DNA of 64,000 bases from contig NZNV01000010.1 of assembly GCA_002695025.1 (NCBI GenBank), forward strand, positions 496,001-560,000, given 5' to 3'. Origin of the DNA: Owenweeksia sp. GTDB lineage: Bacteria > Bacteroidota > Bacteroidia > Flavobacteriales > Schleiferiaceae. The stretch's first letter is position 1; each line of letters opens with the position of its first letter. A program made the position numbers and the translations under genes. Below are positions 61,675 to 64,000 of this stretch, piece after piece. The notes below the pieces were generated by a model. It was not told where the DNA came from. It was given only the letters and a program-made list of their open reading frames with translations, and made no database searches.

Positions 61675-61790
61675 TCGGAAAACAGCTAGTGCGGCAATAT
61701 ACTACAAGGGCCCAATTCAAAAGAATTAGCTGTTAAAAATCCGGTTAAATTGGTACTACTTCTTAAATTGCCAGTTCGAAAATAAAGCAG

Positions 61791-62480
61791 GTGCAAGACA
61801 TCATCCAACTCAAACAGATCGTTCGTAACTTCCCCTTAGGTAACCAGGTAGTGAAGGTGCTAAAAGGCATAGACCTTAACATACAGCGCAACGAGTACGC
61901 AGCTTTAATGGGCCCTTCGGGAAGCGGCAAGTCTACCCTGATGAACCTATTGGGCTGCCTGGACACTCCCACTTCCGGGGAATACTGGCTTAATGGGCAG
62001 GATGTGAGCCGCCTTACGGATAATGAACTGGCCGAGATCCGTAATAAGGAGATCGGGTTTGTATTCCAGACCTTTAACCTGTTACCGCGCTCTACTGCCC
62101 TGGAAAACGTAATGTTGCCGTTGGTGTATGCGGGCATGAATACCAAAGATCGTAAGGAAAGAGCCGAGGAAGTGCTGGACCAGGTAGGCCTGGCAGATCG
62201 TATGGATCACCGCCCCAATCAATTGTCCGGAGGGCAGAGACAAAGGGTGGCCGTAGCGAGAGCCCTTGTAAATAAGCCTTCTATTATACTGGCAGATGAG
62301 CCTACCGGTAACCTGGATACCAAAACTTCGGTGGAGATCATGAACCTTTTCGGCCACATACACGCTTCAGGCAATACGGTGATACTGGTAACCCACGAAG
62401 AAGATATTGCCCTCCACGCAAGGAGGGTTATTCGCCTGCGCGATGGAGAAATAGAATCAGATAAAAGTCAAGATAACTAA
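61791..62480 (+). CDS. ABC transporter ATP-binding protein, MacB/LolD type, GTG start
   Basis: This 229-residue protein starts at GTG 61791. Walker A is [16 protein letters not shown], the Q-loop is [10 protein letters not shown], the signature is [15 protein letters not shown] and Walker B is [13 protein letters not shown]; the H-loop His is in VTHEEDIA. The subfamily works with FtsX-like permeases in lipoprotein or peptide export. No permease gene is adjacent. Confidence 0.93.
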   Translation: MQDIIQLKQIVRNFPLGNQVVKVLKGIDLNIQRNEYAALMGPSGSGKSTLMNLLGCLDTPTSGEYWLNGQDVSRLTDNELAEIRNKEIGFVFQTFNLLPRSTALENVMLPLVYAGMNTKDRKERAEEVLDQVGLADRMDHRPNQLSGGQRQRVAVARALVNKPSIILADEPTGNLDTKTSVEIMNLFGHIHASGNTVILVTHEEDIALHARRVIRLRDGEIESDKSQDN

Positions 62481-62482
62481 GT

Positions 62483-63271
62483 ATGGATTTAAACCTCAGT
62501 GGCAAAAAGGCACTGGTATGCGGTAGTTCAGATGGAATAGGAAAGGCCGCGGCTATGGAACTGGCGCGCATGGGTGCGGCAGTAACCTTGTTGGCCCGAA
62601 ATGAAGAAAAACTGGAAGCTGTGCGGAAGGAATTACCCACTCCTTCCGGGCAAAAACACGATTTCCTGGTAGCGGATTTTGATGATCCTATTAACCTGGA
62701 GAGTGTCATATTCTCCTATATCGGTAGGAATAAGCCTTTTTCCATATTGGTAAATAATACGGGGGGGCCTCCGGCCGGGAAAGCCTATCAGGCAGAGGTG
62801 GAGGCGTATGTCAGTGCCTTCAAACGCCATTTGGTGTGTAACCAGGTGTTGGTGAAGTTGCTTTGGAAGGGAATGGAAGAAGAAGGTTACGGCCGTATTA
62901 TTAATGTCATCAGTACCTCGGTGAAGGCACCATTGCCAAACCTGGGGGTAAGCAATACGGTGCGTGGGGCCGTGGCTAACTGGAGCAAGACCCTGGCTAA
63001 TGAATTGGGCGAGTTCGGGATAACCGTCAATAACGTTCTTCCCGGGGCTACCGAAACAGGCAGGCTTACCTCCATCATTGAAAATAAAGCTGGCAAAACC
63101 GGCCGGTCGCCTGAAGAAGTCGGTGGAGCCATGAAGGGGCAGATTCCTTTAAAACGTTTCGCGCAACCAGAGGAGGTGGCTAACGCTATAGCCTTCCTGG
63201 CCAGTCCGGCTGCAGCCTACATCAGCGGGGTGAATATCCCTGTAGACGGTGGACGCACCCCTAATCTCTAA
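62483..63271 (+). CDS. SDR-family oxidoreductase lacking the catalytic Tyr (BKR-like branch)
   Basis: This 262-residue protein has the cofactor motif VCGSSDGIGKAAAMEL (Gly14, Gly18, Gly20) and NNTGGPP in place of NNAG. Where classical SDRs have YxxxK, this one reads LGVSNTVRGAVANWSKTLAN: Tyr is replaced by Asn with Arg four residues later and a retained Lys. The C-terminal ISGVNIPVDGGRTPNL is normal. This matches a recognised atypical 3-ketoacyl-reductase-like subgroup. It is 2 bp after the ATPase gene and 3 bp before the YdeI gene, so likely one operon. Confidence 0.88.
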   Translation: MDLNLSGKKALVCGSSDGIGKAAAMELARMGAAVTLLARNEEKLEAVRKELPTPSGQKHDFLVADFDDPINLESVIFSYIGRNKPFSILVNNTGGPPAGKAYQAEVEAYVSAFKRHLVCNQVLVKLLWKGMEEEGYGRIINVISTSVKAPLPNLGVSNTVRGAVANWSKTLANELGEFGITVNNVLPGATETGRLTSIIENKAGKTGRSPEEVGGAMKGQIPLKRFAQPEEVANAIAFLASPAAAYISGVNIPVDGGRTPNL

Positions 63272-63274
63272 GGT

Positions 63275-63748
63275 ATGCACGAAGAGCAAAAGTTCCTTTT
63301 TATTGCGCCTATCCAGCATGATGCTACACACGGAGGGGCGTGGGTAAAGGTTCCTTTTGACGCCAAAGAAGTGTTTGGTTCCGGCCGGCCCAAAGTAAAG
63401 GCTGTATTTGATGGTAAGGTAATTTATCGGGGCAGCCTGATGCGTATGGGAGGCCCGGATTATCTTTTAGGGGTTCGCAAGGATGTGCGGAAGGCTCTCC
63501 ACAAAAGCCCCGGAGATGAGGTGGAAGTAGTACTTTCACTGGATACGGAAGCCCGGATCGTGGAGATACCCGATATCCTGCTCACTGCTTTCCGGGAGCA
63601 TCCTGAAGTGGAAGCCTATTTTCGGAATATGGCCTATACGCACCAGCGGGAATACGTGGAATATATCCTGTCCGGAAAAAAGGAAGAAACACGTGAAAGG
63701 CGTACGAGAATGACTATGGAAACACTACTGAAGGAACTGCAAAAATGA
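63275..63748 (+). CDS. DUF1905/YdeI (OmpD-associated) family protein
   Basis: This 157-residue protein has an N-terminal DUF1905 beta-barrel (KFLFIAPIQHDATHGGAWVK, then VPFDAKEVFG, then YRGSLMRMGGPDYLLGVRKD) and a C-terminal YdeI helical part (HPEVEAYFRNMAYTHQREYV, then EYILSGKKEETRERR). The molecular role is unknown. It overlaps the ALDH gene start by 4 bp (ATGA). Confidence 0.9.
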   Translation: MHEEQKFLFIAPIQHDATHGGAWVKVPFDAKEVFGSGRPKVKAVFDGKVIYRGSLMRMGGPDYLLGVRKDVRKALHKSPGDEVEVVLSLDTEARIVEIPDILLTAFREHPEVEAYFRNMAYTHQREYVEYILSGKKEETRERRTRMTMETLLKELQK

Positions 63749-64000
63749 AGAAGATACAAAACTATGTAGACGGCCGCCTGCTGGAGCCTGCCGGTGGAAA
63801 ATACCTGGATAATTATGACCCTTCACGCGGAAAGGTGTATTCCCTGATCCCTGATTCTTCATCCGAGGATGTTCAACTGGCCGTGGATGCAGCCAAAAAG
63901 GCTTTTCCGGGATGGAGCGCCAAGACCGCAAAAGAACGCTCGGAGATCATGAACCGGGTTTCGGGCCTTATCCATGAAAACCTCGGCCGTCTGGCAGAAG
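63745..64000 (+). CDS. Aldehyde dehydrogenase, N-terminal part (2-aminomuconic/2-hydroxymuconic semialdehyde type), cut by window edge
   Basis: The first 85 codons read KKIQNYVDGRLLEPAGGKYL, then YDPSRGKVYSLIPDSSSEDV, then AFPGWSAKTAKERSEIMNRV. This is the ALDH N-terminus and closest, as I recall, to the ALDH8A1/AMSDH branch that oxidises 2-aminomuconic semialdehyde in kynurenine breakdown. The catalytic Cys and Glu lie beyond the window. Coupling to the SDR and YdeI genes suggests a small catabolic operon. Confidence 0.82.
   Translation, partial: MKKIQNYVDGRLLEPAGGKYLDNYDPSRGKVYSLIPDSSSEDVQLAVDAAKKAFPGWSAKTAKERSEIMNRVSGLIHENLGRLAE

Overview
The window is a piece of a Bacteroidota chromosome, most likely Flavobacteriales (Owenweeksia/Cryomorphaceae-like is a guess). 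Evidence: surface proteins with type IX secretion (T9SS) C-terminal domains, a 1115-residue SecA that lacks the C-terminal zinc motif, promoters of the TAnnTTTG type without Shine-Dalgarno signals, DUF2795, LytTR and TPR signalling proteins, and two-gene Rhs/SpvB-like loci. No rRNA, tRNA or CRISPR array was recognised. GC content looks mid-to-high 40s by eye, with clearly AT-rich islands at about 38.6-40.2, 41.9-42.6 and 43.6-45.6 kb.

1-18.6 kb: envelope and signalling. A truncated GLUG/LamG surface protein runs off the left edge. It is followed by a TPR-HTH regulator, a SPRY/LamG surface protein with a tiny sorting-signal-like partner, a LytTR response regulator overlapping a TPR histidine kinase, a RibD-type reductase, a glutamate-receptor-like potassium channel facing a P-loop ATPase, and a second large surface protein with its own tiny partner. 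A tail-collar protein, a formyltransferase-like enzyme and a divergent Asp/Asn beta-hydroxylase follow.

18.7-27.6 kb: housekeeping and stress genes. These are a RidA protein, membrane proteins, a ligase-associated exonuclease without its ligase, a cation/proton antiporter, an arsenic operon (arsR, arsI, aquaporin, arsC) with two matching operator candidates, a cobalamin adenosyltransferase and a DUF2795 protein.

27.7-45.4 kb: the most unusual region. Two adjacent Sec-exported giants (1609 and 2015 residues) look like a split Rhs cocoon. The second ends in an R-S-E type ADP-ribosyltransferase-like toxin tip followed by a candidate immunity gene. Downstream lies a reservoir of displaced Rhs 3' ends: four further copies or scraps of the core, at least three alternative tips, matching membrane-type immunity genes, a duplicated immunity fragment, two single-base frameshifts and an IS1-family element with a canonical -1 slippery heptamer. 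This looks like a history of tip exchange by recombination on the core.

45.6-64 kb: a T9SS protein, secA, a coiled-coil lipoprotein, an ECF sigma factor coupled to an inner-membrane/outer-membrane barrel fusion, a DUF547 protein, an aminotransferase, an ABC-F ATPase, a CarboxypepD_reg-like protein, an MBOAT/SGNH acylation pair, a MacB-type ATPase, and the start of a catabolic-looking operon (Tyr-less SDR, YdeI/DUF1905, muconic-semialdehyde-type ALDH) cut by the right edge.
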